NCBI GenBank assembly: GCA_963789565.1 | Contig: CAWBKX010000002.1 | Span: 2,232,001 to 2,296,000, forward strand | DNA: 64,000 nucleotides | Source: CALAGB01 sp963789565 | GTDB taxonomy: Bacteria; Chloroflexota; Chloroflexia; Thermomicrobiales; Thermomicrobiaceae | Reading direction: 5' to 3' | Shown: piece after piece, positions 43,414-52,136 of the stretch | Position numbering within the stretch: position 1 is the stretch's first letter | Layout: each line of letters opens with the position of its first letter | The notes under the pieces: generated by a model | Databases searched by the model: none | Told to the model about the DNA's origin: nothing | What the model saw: only the letters and a program-made list of their open reading frames with translations | Made by a program: the position numbers and the translations under genes

Positions 43414-45252
43414 ATGTGGCGGGATACTCGGAAATTAGTGGATCAACGGAGTCATGGTCAGGTCATGATCATCGTCGCGTTGGTGATGGTCGTGCTGGTC
43501 GGGTTTGTCGCTGTTGCGGTTGATGTCGGCTATGCCAAGGCAGAGCGTCGTCAGGTGCAGGCGGCGGTGGACTCCGCGGCACTGGCGGCCGCGCAGGAGG
43601 CGATGGATAGCGCCAGCAGCGGCCAGATCGTCAGCGCGGCCAAGGCCTATGGTGCGGAGAACGCGTCGGTCTCAACCGACAACGTCACGGTCGACTATCC
43701 GCCGACCAGCGGCCCGCACGCCAACGACAAGAACTTCATTCAGGTGACCATCACCAAGGACGTGCAGCGCTTCTTCACGGGCCTGGTCTACAACGGCCCA
43801 TGGAAGGTGAGCGCGACGGCGACGGCGGGGGTAGTCGGTGCGTCGAGCGACGCGGCCCTGCTGGCGTTGAACTCGAATTCCGGCGGCATCAAGACGGCGG
43901 GTAGCTCCAAAATCACGGTCATCGGCGGCAGTATCACATCCAACTACGACATCAACACGAGTGGTAGCACCAATATCCAGGCCGATCAGTGGGTGAATGC
44001 CAACGACGGCTTCCACACATCCGGCAGCACCACAATCAAGGGTGGCAGTGGCACCAACCCGGCCGCGCCGGAAGTCCCCGATCCGTTGAAGGATAAGATC
44101 TCTCCGCCGACGTTGCCGTCATTCCCGAGCGACCCGGTCGCGGACGTGAATCCGGCCACGCAGACCTGCTTCTCGAAACCAGGGTGGTCCGGGCAAACTC
44201 CGGCCAGTTACTCAGCGTCTGCTGGAACATATACATCTGCCAGTGGTTGCATCACGATTAATGGCGGCACCATCACTGGATATGACACGTTCAACTTTGC
44301 CAAGGGCAGCTACAAACTGACGAACGGAGCATCGTTTAGTTCACAGTTCGGCAAGGTGAACATGAATGGTGGCACCTGGATCTTCAATGGTGGCTCCGGC
44401 ATGTCAATCAACAACCCAAGTGACTTCGAGATGTACGCCGGCAACTACGCCTTCCTTGGTGGCGCTACCGTCAGCATCGGTGGAAGCGTGCAGAAGGTGG
44501 CTTTTGGCACTGGAGCCACGAAGTACACCGACAACTATTACTACTTCACCGGTGGCGGCGGCATAACCATTGGCGGGAGCAACTCGATTACGCTGTACCC
44601 TGGCACCTACATCTTCGATGGTGGGCCCGGCTTCTCGATGTCAGGCTCCGCGCAGTTGAAGTTCATGGCAGGAACGTACCGGTTCTATTTCGATAAAGGC
44701 GCCGGCATGTCCTTCAGTGGCAGCTCGAGCATCAGCACCGATCCCGATGCCTACGTTCAGGCCTGGTTCCTCGGCTCCAGCTCGCAGTACAGCAGTATGA
44801 CCATGTCGGGGAGCACGAACTTCAGTATCCCGTCGGGCGAGTACTACTTCGACTACGGCAACTTCGTGAATTCCGGTAGCTCGACCATCAGCGGCACCAG
44901 CGTCTTCCTCTACTTCAAGCATAAGAGCGTGCTGACTTCGAGTGGTAGCGCCAAGTTCGGGTTCACGGCGCCGACGACAAACATCTATACCGGCTATTAT
45001 CCGGGCGTCTTCATGTACGCCGACCCCGTCGACACGTCGACCTTCACATGGACGGGATCGACCTCGTCCGTCAGTTACGGGGCAGTCTACTTACCCGACT
45101 GCCAGTTGGTGATGACTGGCTCCAGTAACGGGAAAGTGATGGTTGGCCAGCTCATCGCAAACAGCTTCAGCCTGAGTGGCAGTAATAACACGACGGTTGA
45201 ATACCATGAGTATGTCTCGACAGCCACACCGAAGGTCTATCTGGTGCAGTAG
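43414..45252 (+). CDS. TadG-like pilus protein with long beta-helix adhesin region
   Basis: 612 residues. SHGQVMIIVALVMVVLVGFV, then DVGYAKAERRQVQAAVDSAALAAA is the N-terminal TadG (DUF2134-like) segment with one helix. From about residue 150 the protein is a string of short Gly/Ser/Thr/Asn-rich repeats (KTAGSSKITVIGGSIT, HTSGSTTIKGGSG, FTGGGGITIGGSNSITLYPG, MSFSGSSSIST, MTMSGSTNFSIPSG), the signature of a parallel beta-helix. It probably caps the pilus or acts as a surface adhesin. Two Cys (CFSKPGW and SGCITI) may form a disulfide. GAAGGAG precedes the ATG. Confidence 0.85.
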   Translation: MWRDTRKLVDQRSHGQVMIIVALVMVVLVGFVAVAVDVGYAKAERRQVQAAVDSAALAAAQEAMDSASSGQIVSAAKAYGAENASVSTDNVTVDYPPTSGPHANDKNFIQVTITKDVQRFFTGLVYNGPWKVSATATAGVVGASSDAALLALNSNSGGIKTAGSSKITVIGGSITSNYDINTSGSTNIQADQWVNANDGFHTSGSTTIKGGSGTNPAAPEVPDPLKDKISPPTLPSFPSDPVADVNPATQTCFSKPGWSGQTPASYSASAGTYTSASGCITINGGTITGYDTFNFAKGSYKLTNGASFSSQFGKVNMNGGTWIFNGGSGMSINNPSDFEMYAGNYAFLGGATVSIGGSVQKVAFGTGATKYTDNYYYFTGGGGITIGGSNSITLYPGTYIFDGGPGFSMSGSAQLKFMAGTYRFYFDKGAGMSFSGSSSISTDPDAYVQAWFLGSSSQYSSMTMSGSTNFSIPSGEYYFDYGNFVNSGSSTISGTSVFLYFKHKSVLTSSGSAKFGFTAPTTNIYTGYYPGVFMYADPVDTSTFTWTGSTSSVSYGAVYLPDCQLVMTGSSNGKVMVGQLIANSFSLSGSNNTTVEYHEYVSTATPKVYLVQ

Positions 45253-45454
45253 ACCATCAGGTCTGCCGGCTCCCAGGAGGAGTTTGGATCATGAAGGGCG
45301 GCGCAGGACAGAACGTCAGGCGCCGCTCTTTACGTGCGGCAGGCTTTCGGAACCGTGGTGGCCTGAACTCGGTCGGGATGCAATCGGAATCCGAACGGCG
45401 GTTCTTCGTGAAGCGAATGAGAAGCGCCTTGGGACGCGGAAATTCAGGGACATC

Positions 45455-46537
45455 ATGTCAGTCGTTATCGAGACATGCCATACGCCAATCGACCCAGCCT
45501 GGGACGCGTTTCTCGCGTCCGTCTCGGGCGATCACCACGCGCAGACGAGTCGCTGGGGCCAGCTCAAGGCTTCTAAACGCGGCGGCGTCGTTCGGTTGCT
45601 GACGCGGCGCGACGGAGAGATTGTTGCCGGAGCCCAGATCATGCTGCTTCGCCTGCCGCTGCTCGGATCCGTCGGCTACATCCCACGGGGTCCGGTGGTT
45701 GCCGAGCAGGACCCGGAGATCGTCGAGCCACTGCTGGACGCGTTGCGCAAAGAGGCGAAACACCTCGGAATCCGCTACCTGTTGATGCAGCCGCCAGATG
45801 GCGAGGAGCGACTCGAGCAGCAGATGCCGGACTTCGGCTTTCTGCCCAGTGAATTTGCGCCTCAGCCGACGGCAACAGTGAAGATCGACCTGGAACGAGA
45901 CTGCGACGCGCTGCAATCGCGGATGAAGAAGAACACCCGACGGTTGATCCGCCACGGTATTTCGGTTGGGCTCACCAGTCGCGAAGCGATCGAAGACGAC
46001 CTTCCAATTTTCCATGCCCTCTTGGCTGCGTCCGCCGAGCGTCAAGGGTATGCCGCGGTATCGCTCGAGTATCTTCAATCGATGTGGCAACTGCTGGCAC
46101 CTCCTGGTTGGATCAAGCTGTTCCTCGTCGAGCGAGACGGCGAGCCGATTGCGTCGCAGTTGGTGGTCGCTTTTGGCGATACGGTCGTCGCTAAGAGCAT
46201 TGGTTGGATCGGCCACGACAGCTCGCTTGGCGCGAACCAGCTGCTCGAGTGGGTCGTCATCACGTGGGCGAAACAGGCAGGCTACCACTACTACGATTTC
46301 GAAGGGATCGATTCGAAGCTCGCGAAGGCGGCGCTCTCCGGTTCAGGAAGGGTCACACCGCAAAGCAACGGGCGGACGTACTTCAAGCTGAACTATGGCG
46401 GTGACATCGTGTTCCTGCCCGGCGGATACGAGCATCTTGAACCGGGGCTGCTGCGCTGTGTCTATGAGCGTGGCGTGCGCCCATTCCTGAGTCCACAGCG
46501 CCTGGACCGTCTGGCGGCGCGTCTCAGAGCGGCCTGA
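45455..46537 (+). CDS. FemAB-like peptidyltransferase (GNAT fold)
   Basis: 360 residues. Two GNAT-like halves are visible: AQTSRWGQLKASKRGG and YIPRGPVVAEQDPE in the first, and MKKNTRRLIRHGISVGL, GEPIASQLVVAFGDTVVAKS and YYDFEGIDSK in the second, as in FemABX aminoacyl-tRNA-dependent transferases that build peptidoglycan bridges, or in lipid II:glycine transferases. AGGGA precedes the ATG. It follows the TadG gene after 200 bp on the same strand. A strong AGGAGGAG site before an ATG at 45291 opens another short frame of doubtful meaning. Confidence 0.82.
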   Translation: MSVVIETCHTPIDPAWDAFLASVSGDHHAQTSRWGQLKASKRGGVVRLLTRRDGEIVAGAQIMLLRLPLLGSVGYIPRGPVVAEQDPEIVEPLLDALRKEAKHLGIRYLLMQPPDGEERLEQQMPDFGFLPSEFAPQPTATVKIDLERDCDALQSRMKKNTRRLIRHGISVGLTSREAIEDDLPIFHALLAASAERQGYAAVSLEYLQSMWQLLAPPGWIKLFLVERDGEPIASQLVVAFGDTVVAKSIGWIGHDSSLGANQLLEWVVITWAKQAGYHYYDFEGIDSKLAKAALSGSGRVTPQSNGRTYFKLNYGGDIVFLPGGYEHLEPGLLRCVYERGVRPFLSPQRLDRLAARLRAA

Positions 46538-46648
46538 GTCGGATTGGGGTCAATCACCCTTAGTCTCTCTGTTATGATGCAGAGAGAATTCTCCTACGCA
46601 CAGTTCAATCACGTCCTGGGGCAGGCTCAGCCGGACGAGGGGGAGTCG

Positions 46649-47053
46649 ATGTCCACATCCACTGAGGAGACGCGCGAGGTCATGTCCGCCTATCTGCGAG
46701 GACATGGCGCACAGACGATCGCCGATGACGCCGTCTTTACCGTCATGGGGACTGGTGAGGAGGCCCGGGGACGCACCGCCATTGGTCAGATGCTCGTGGA
46801 TCTCTACGAGACCGCGTTTGACGCGCGGGCGGAGCTTCGGAACATAGTGGTCGATGGTGACATGGCCATCGCCGAGTTTCGGTTTCTCGGAACGCACATT
46901 GGCGAGTTCATGGGAGTCCCAGCAACCGGCGTGACGGTCGATCTGCCGTTCTGCGTGGCCTATGACGTCGAGGACGGGAAGATCGTAGCCGCGCGCATCT
47001 ATTTCGAGCTGGACGGTCTGCGCAGGCAACTGGAGCAGGCGCCGGAAGGGTGA
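46649..47053 (+). CDS. SnoaL-like / nuclear transport factor 2-fold protein
   Basis: 134 residues. The cone-shaped NTF2 fold is suggested by DLYETAFDARAELRNIVVDG, MAIAEFRFLGTHIGEFMGVP and VDLPFCVAYDVEDGKIVAAR IYF-like strands, the order seen in SnoaL-like polyketide cyclases and ester cyclases. Substrate unknown. GAGGGGGAG precedes the ATG; upstream in-frame codons are not supported. Confidence 0.8.
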   Translation: MSTSTEETREVMSAYLRGHGAQTIADDAVFTVMGTGEEARGRTAIGQMLVDLYETAFDARAELRNIVVDGDMAIAEFRFLGTHIGEFMGVPATGVTVDLPFCVAYDVEDGKIVAARIYFELDGLRRQLEQAPEG

Positions 47054-47589
47054 GGGTAGTCGGCGCGAGCATGCTCGGACTCTCGCGTGCAGCTGGGCTG
47101 AGAGGTGGTTGACAAATGACGTTGGTAAACCGTCCATGCCCGCGCAGGGCCAAAGCCGCAGCGCTGATCTACACGAAGACCGCTCAAGCAGGCTGAACGT
47201 ACGCGCAAATTTGCAGGGGCGACATTCATGGCGCCCTTCGGTCGTAGGCCGACGACCATGATGTGTCACCCAATTACTTGATTAGTCACCATCAACGGGC
47301 TGAGCGAACACGGCTACATGCAGGAGGTGGTCCATCCGTGGCCTCCCTTCGGCCGCAGGCCGGAAGCGGCATGGGCTACCTGGTTGTGCGACAGCCGGCA
47401 CACCCGCGACGGACATCGTCAGCATCGGCGAGGCGGGCGTCTTCGACGACACCTCCTCACCGGCACCCTGGCCCCGCTGATCGCCTGACAGCAAACCTCT
47501 CCGCTCGATTGACACCACTCTCAACTGCCGCTACAAGGACATGAGTCACGAACCAAGTGGAGCAGCAACTCCGGGAGTAAGGAGCACCT
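47054..47589. other. Intergenic region carrying a dispersed repeat
   Basis: About 535 bp without a convincing gene. It contains dispersed repeat copy B (47138-47297) and a hairpin CTTCGGCC-GCA-GGCCGGAAG near 47346. A frame reading ATDIVSIGEAGVFDDT and ending in TGA just before 47480 may be a remnant of a lost gene, without a start. Confidence 0.5.
47138..47297 (+). repeat. Dispersed repeat, copy B (about 160 bp)
   Basis: Same order of conserved blocks as copy A (19397-19552 on the minus strand): GCCCGCGC-GGGC, AAGCCGCAGCGCTGA, CTGAACGTACGCG, GCAGGGGC, CATGG, GCCCTTCGG, GTCAC, AATTAC. Identity appears about 65-75 percent by eye. Both copies are intergenic. Confidence 0.75.
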
Positions 47590-48696
47590 ATGAGCGGTGG
47601 CGCGTCATCCAGCGCATTTCCCCCGATCTTCGACGGACACAACGACACGATCATCAGCCTGGCCGGGCACGGATTCGACGGCCCCGGCGGCCGATCATTC
47701 TTCGAGCGAGCCGACAAAGGCCACATCGATCTGCCGCGCGCTCGGGAGGGCGGCCTGGGCGGCGGCTTCTTCGCGGTGCTGGCGCAAGCCAAGAAGCGCG
47801 AGGAGCCAGCCCCGTCAAGCGGGCGCACGATCGAGAGCGTCGGCACCAGCTACGCGCCAGAGGGCGGTTGGCCGCCGCCGATCCCGCTGGAAGAGGCGCA
47901 ATCAGACGCCCTGATGCGGCTAGGCAAACTCTTCGAGCTAGAGCGCGATTCGAACGGCCAGTGCAAGATCGTGCGCACGGCCGACGAGCTGCAGCACTGC
48001 CTCGATAACGGCATCTTCGCCATCGAGCTGCACTTCGAGGGAGCCGATCCGCTCGATCCGGATGGTCAGGCGTTGGAGGTCTTCCAGGCTGCCGGTCTAC
48101 GTTCGGTCGGCCTAACCCATTTCCGTCGCAACATCTACTGCGCCGGGGTGCCGAACATCTTCCCTGCCACGCCCGACATCGGCGAAGGACTGACCGACGC
48201 AGGCAAGGAGCTGATCCGTCAGCTCAACCGCAAGCGCGTGCTGGTCGATCTCTCGCACGCCAACGAGAAGACTTTCTGGGACGTGGCCAACAGTTCCGAC
48301 GCGCCGCTCGTCGCCACCCACTCCAACGCCTGGGAGGTCTCGAATGCGCCGCGCAACCTGACCGATAAGCAGCTGGAGGCAGTGCGCGAGAGCAATGGCA
48401 TGGTCGGGCTCAACTTTCATTGTGGCTTCACGCGCCCGGATGGTGCGACGAACGCCGATACGCCGCTCTCTATGCTGGTCGATCACGTCGACCACTTGGT
48501 CGAGAAGCTGGGCATCGACTGCGTCGGGCTGGGTTCCGACTTCGATGGCTCGCTCATCCCTAACGAGCTCAAGGACGCCGCCGGTCTGCCCAAACTGATG
48601 CAGGCGATCAAGGATCGTGGCTACGATGACGAGGCACTGAAGAAGATCGCGCATGGCAACTGGGTGCGCGTGCTGCGCGCTACCTGGGGCGAATAG
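47590..48696 (+). CDS. Membrane dipeptidase-type peptidase, family M19
   Basis: 368 residues. Zinc-site motifs: FDGHNDTI (H-x-D), FAIELHFEGAD (bridging Glu), VATHSNAWEVSNAPRNLTD (His and conserved Arg) and VGLGSDFDG. Renal-dipeptidase-like enzymes cleave dipeptides, including those with a D-residue. No signal peptide, so probably cytoplasmic. AAGGAG precedes the ATG. The D-aminopeptidase gene downstream suggests shared use in D-peptide or peptidoglycan breakdown. Confidence 0.93.
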   Translation: MSGGASSSAFPPIFDGHNDTIISLAGHGFDGPGGRSFFERADKGHIDLPRAREGGLGGGFFAVLAQAKKREEPAPSSGRTIESVGTSYAPEGGWPPPIPLEEAQSDALMRLGKLFELERDSNGQCKIVRTADELQHCLDNGIFAIELHFEGADPLDPDGQALEVFQAAGLRSVGLTHFRRNIYCAGVPNIFPATPDIGEGLTDAGKELIRQLNRKRVLVDLSHANEKTFWDVANSSDAPLVATHSNAWEVSNAPRNLTDKQLEAVRESNGMVGLNFHCGFTRPDGATNADTPLSMLVDHVDHLVEKLGIDCVGLGSDFDGSLIPNELKDAAGLPKLMQAIKDRGYDDEALKKIAHGNWVRVLRATWGE

Positions 48697-48719
48697 GGCT
48701 CAACGACGTTCGCGCTTCG

Positions 48720-48748
48720 GCCGGTGCAGGTTGCTTAGCCGCACCGGC
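48720..48748. terminator. Hairpin GCCGGTGC-N13-GCACCGGC between the two peptidase genes
   Basis: A perfect 8-bp GC-rich stem follows the M19 stop by 24 bp. There is no T tract, so it may attenuate or stabilise the upstream message instead of ending it. Confidence 0.45.
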
Positions 48749-48771
48749 TTCGTTCATGGAGGAACTCGGAC

Positions 48772-49590
48772 ATGAAGATCTACATGTCGATCGATATCGA
48801 GGGCTGTGCCGGGGTGGTCGATCGCAATCACGGCAGCATGAATGCGGGTGGTGAGTGGGAGCTGGGCCGCAGGCTGATGACGTTGGAGACGAACGCCGCC
48901 ATCGAAGGGGCGCTCGAGGCCGGCGCGACCGAGATCGTCATCAACGACAGTCATGCACAGATGCGCAATCTGCTGCCGGAGATGCTTCATCCCAAGGCGA
49001 CGGTCATTCAGGGCCGGCTCAAGCCGATGTTCATGGTGGAGGGGCTCGATTCCTCCTTCGACGGCGTCTTCTTCGTCGGCTATCACGCCTCGGCCGGCGT
49101 TCCGGACGGCGTGCTGAACCACGCCTATCACCCGTACGAGCTGCGCTACAACGGCGTCGTCTACAGCGAGGCGGGTATCAACGCTTCGGTGGCGGGTCAC
49201 TACGGCGTGCCGATCGCGCTGGTGACCGGTGACGACGCGGCCGTGCGCGATGCCGAGCGCATCCTGCCGTCGCACGTCGGCGTTTCGGTCAAGCGGGGTA
49301 TCACGCGGCTGTCAGGCGAGAGTCTGCATCCGGAGGTGGCGCGAGAGCGGATCAAGGCCGCGGCCAAGGAAGCGATCAAGACGCTGGGGAGTCGCGAGCC
49401 GCTCAAGCTGAGCACGCCGATCACGGTCGACGTCAACTTCTACCACAGCATCGAGGCGGACGTGTCGTCGTTGATGCCGACAGTGGAGCGCACGGGCGAC
49501 CGCTCGGTCCGTTTCGAGGCGGCCGACGCGCTGGAGGCGTTCCGTACGTTTACGGCGTCCTATTACCTGACTCGAGCCGTGGTGCAGTAA
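48772..49590 (+). CDS. dppA: D-aminopeptidase, family M55 (DppA)
   Basis: 272 residues, the usual family length. The N-terminal MKIYMSIDIEGCAGV provides the Asp and Glu metal ligands; VINDSHAQMRNLL, FFVGYHASAGVPDGVLNHAY (His ligands and nucleophile region) and YSEAGINASVAGHYGVPIAL complete the site. Forms self-compartmentalising decamers that cleave N-terminal D-residues such as D-Ala-D-Ala. GGAGG precedes the ATG. Confidence 0.95.
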   Translation: MKIYMSIDIEGCAGVVDRNHGSMNAGGEWELGRRLMTLETNAAIEGALEAGATEIVINDSHAQMRNLLPEMLHPKATVIQGRLKPMFMVEGLDSSFDGVFFVGYHASAGVPDGVLNHAYHPYELRYNGVVYSEAGINASVAGHYGVPIALVTGDDAAVRDAERILPSHVGVSVKRGITRLSGESLHPEVARERIKAAAKEAIKTLGSREPLKLSTPITVDVNFYHSIEADVSSLMPTVERTGDRSVRFEAADALEAFRTFTASYYLTRAVVQ

Positions 49591-49616
49591 GACGAGCGAG
49601 ATATCGAGCAAACGAC

Positions 49617-49749
49617 GTAGTGGCGGGCGTCCCTGCCCGCCTTCGTCGAGCGAATATGCTCCATATTTACGGTACCAATTGAAACGACAAACCGCTCCCA
49701 GCAACGTCGGCATAGGGCCATGAAGGCGGGCAGAGACGCCCGCCACTAC
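49617..49749. repeat. Inverted-repeat element with 28-bp ends
   Basis: The left end (49617-49644, GTAGTGGCGGGCGTCCCTGC...) and the right end (49722-49749) are inverted repeats matching at 27 of 28 positions. Each end also folds on itself (GGCGGGC/GCCCGCC). The 77-bp centre has no gene. The pattern is that of a small non-autonomous mobile element or a palindromic intergenic unit. The remaining sequence up to 50088 shows no gene. Confidence 0.75.
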
Positions 49750-50088
49750 ATTCACGGCCGGGCCGTCACGCGGCCCTCACCAAACTCATCCCCTCTGGTA
49801 CTTTCCTCCTGGGAAATTCGGCCATGTGATTCGGGAAAATAGGTCCCCCAGACAGAGCCGAATGGCGACCACATTCGAAGACTAGCGGCCCTATGACCTC
49901 AAGCTCCACGTACGTACGATAGAGACATATCGTTCGTGCAAAGTCCCGAACAGGCACACTCGCTGAAAAGCGAGGCCGCAAAGCGACAGGTCTACCGCGG
50001 ATACGCCGCAACGATGGCTGCGCTGCCGAATGACTCACACGCTCTATCGAGTGCGATGTGCGCTTGGTGGAAGAGGGGGTTGTTGGGT

Positions 50089-51825
50089 ATGCGCAAATCT
50101 GCTAATCCGCGTTTGCGTCAAGGCCGCGCACGAAAATCCTGGAACGACGTAATGCTGGCGGGCGGCTGTCGGTCTCTGGCGGTTCTCTTGCTGGTCGTCG
50201 TGATGATCGGGGCGGCTCCAGCCTCTTCTTCCGCCAATCTTCTGACCGGCCTCGCGAATACCGTTTCGAACACGCTCAACAAGGTGCAGTCCGTCCTGCA
50301 GGATCAGGTGCTGAGCGCGCCCCACGCGAACTATCGCGTGATCGTGAAGCGCCACAATGGGGACTCCAGCGCGGACGCAGGATTGCTGAAGCTCGGCGGG
50401 ACCAAGATCGAGAATCTTCCCGGCGACTACTTCGTCGGTGTCCTCCAAGGTAGCAATATCGACCCGCTGGCGAAGCTCACGTCAGTCGATTACATCATGA
50501 CTGACGCCTTGATGCAGTCAACCGCTACGCAGGGACAGGAAGATCTGACCAATACCAGCGCGCTCAAAACTATTTATCCTGAGACGGTCGGAGCCACGGA
50601 TCTCTGGGATCAGGGCGTCACTGGCGCAGGTGTCGGCGTGGCGGTTATCGATACCGGGGTCACGCAGGTCAAGGATTTCTCCGGTCCGAACGACGGCCAG
50701 GGACGCATCGTCGCACAGCAGAACTTTACTGACACCTCGAACACCAGTGACGGCTACGGGCATGGCACGCATATCGCCGGAATCATCGGCGGCGACTCCT
50801 GGTGGTCGGCCCAATCGGTGCAAGGCAAATACGTTGGCACCGCGCCCGATGCGAACCTGCTCAATCTGAAGGTGGCGGATGGGACCGGCCAAACGTACAC
50901 ATCGGACGTCGTTCTGGCTTTCGAGTGGGCCATCGCGCATCGGGCCCAATACAACATTCGCGTCATCAATCTCTCGATGACGTCGACGGTGCCGGAGTCG
51001 TATCACACGAGCATCCTGGCTGCCGCCGCCGAGCATGCGTGGTTCAACGGTATCTTGGTCGTCGTGGCAGCGGGCAATTACGGGCCGAACTCGATGGTCT
51101 TCGCGCCGGCCGACGACCCCTTTGTCGTGACGGTCGGGGCAACCGATTCCAATGGAACCGTCGGACCAGCCGACGACTGGATCGCCCCCTGGTCAAGCTC
51201 AGGTACCAGCCCAGATGGCGTCACCAAGCCGGACGTGGTGGCTCCGGGCCGCTACATCGACTCGACGCTGGCTGCAAACAGTCAGTTCCAACAGCAATAC
51301 CCCGATCGGGTCGTCGATAAGAACTACATCTGGATGTCCGGCACCTCGATGTCGACGGCGGTAGTGTCGGGCGTCGCGGCCCTCATCTTCCAGGCGCATC
51401 CAAACTGGACCAACGACCAGGTCAAGTGGCTACTGCAGCAAACGGCGACGCCGCTGAATGTCGATCAAGTTACCGATGGCGCTGGCGAGATCAATGCCTA
51501 CGCCGCGGTGAACTACACCGGAACTCCGGGTTTCGCCAACCAGGGCCAGCCGATCAGTATGAATCTCGTCGGCCCGAAGGGTAGCACGACCTATAACAAC
51601 GTGGTCACCGTTGCGGTGAACGCAGTGACCGGTCTGCTCCGCTCGGTTGTTGGCCTGGTGGTGAGCACGGTTACCAGTGTATTCAACACGCCGTGGTCTG
51701 GCTCCGCTTGGTCGGGTTCCGCCTGGTCGGGTTCGGCATGGTCGGGCTCCGCCTGGTCGGGATCAGCATGGTCTGGCTCCGCCTGGTCCGGATCGGCCTG
51801 GTCCAGCGGCGGCGATCTCCAGTAA
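50089..51825 (+). CDS. Secreted subtilisin-like serine protease (S8)
   Basis: 578 residues. Signal peptide about 25-48 (SLAVLLLVVVMIGAAPASSS); an inhibitor-I9-like propeptide (about 75-135, YRVIVKRHNGD, GDYFVGVLQG); a catalytic domain with Asp in VAVIDTGVTQ, His in GYGHGTHIAGIIGG, Asn in VVVAAGNYGP and Ser in SGTSMSTAVVSG. The tail ends in seven SGSAW units. ATG at 50089 with GAGGGGG upstream; in-frame starts further upstream give a long unlikely extension. Extracellular protein digestion or processing is the probable role. Confidence 0.92.
   Translation: MRKSANPRLRQGRARKSWNDVMLAGGCRSLAVLLLVVVMIGAAPASSSANLLTGLANTVSNTLNKVQSVLQDQVLSAPHANYRVIVKRHNGDSSADAGLLKLGGTKIENLPGDYFVGVLQGSNIDPLAKLTSVDYIMTDALMQSTATQGQEDLTNTSALKTIYPETVGATDLWDQGVTGAGVGVAVIDTGVTQVKDFSGPNDGQGRIVAQQNFTDTSNTSDGYGHGTHIAGIIGGDSWWSAQSVQGKYVGTAPDANLLNLKVADGTGQTYTSDVVLAFEWAIAHRAQYNIRVINLSMTSTVPESYHTSILAAAAEHAWFNGILVVVAAGNYGPNSMVFAPADDPFVVTVGATDSNGTVGPADDWIAPWSSSGTSPDGVTKPDVVAPGRYIDSTLAANSQFQQQYPDRVVDKNYIWMSGTSMSTAVVSGVAALIFQAHPNWTNDQVKWLLQQTATPLNVDQVTDGAGEINAYAAVNYTGTPGFANQGQPISMNLVGPKGSTTYNNVVTVAVNAVTGLLRSVVGLVVSTVTSVFNTPWSGSAWSGSAWSGSAWSGSAWSGSAWSGSAWSGSAWSSGGDLQ
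51697..51801 (+). repeat. Seven 15-bp units encoding SGSAW at the protease C-terminus
   Basis: The units are identical in protein but vary at third codon positions (TCT/TCG/TCC, GGC/GGT/GGA), so the repeat is kept by selection on the protein and not recently duplicated. The Ser-Trp-rich tail may bind the cell wall or S-layer. Confidence 0.9.
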
Positions 51826-51857
51826 CCCATCACGTCTTCTGGCCCCCAACAGCGTCC

Positions 51858-51892
51858 GGGAATGCGCCACTCTCAGCGAGCGACGCATTCCC
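51858..51892 (+). terminator. Hairpin GGGAATGCG/CGCATTCCC after the protease gene
   Basis: A 9-bp perfect stem with an inner CTC/GAG pair lies 33 bp after the stop. No clear T tract. The remaining 240 bp to the next gene hold no other feature I can support. Confidence 0.5.
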
Positions 51893-52136
51893 CCACTAAT
51901 TGGCATCTCAGAACGGGCTCACAGGGTCTGATTTGCCCGACTCCACCGGCAATTTCGGGAAGTCAGGACGTTTGACCTACCGAAGCATGCTGACGTCTTG
52001 GCGAGACATTCCGATAATCAATGAGAAGACTGTTCAACGCAGTCGCAGCGTGTTGGTGTGATGCTGTGGTGTGATCTGTTCGCAGTACACATCTCAAATT
52101 TCATCGCACTGCCCCCAACATTGCAAAAGGACGCGC

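Noticed and set aside
45291..45602. Short frame with a strong AGGAGGAG ribosome site before an ATG
   Set aside because: The product is a basic, Arg/Ser-rich sequence without family features and overlaps the well-supported FemAB-like gene by 148 bp. It may be a leader or a relic, but coding cannot be supported.
47263..47544. Frames on both strands between the SnoaL-like and M19 genes
   Set aside because: Arg/Ser/Ala-rich shadow-type translations overlapping the dispersed repeat; no consistent codon bias.
51900..52136. Possible c-di-GMP riboswitch before the GGDEF/HD-GYP gene (CACAGGG, TTTGCCC)
   Set aside because: The conserved GEMM-I core and tetraloop receptor are not present in order; the similarity is a few bases only.
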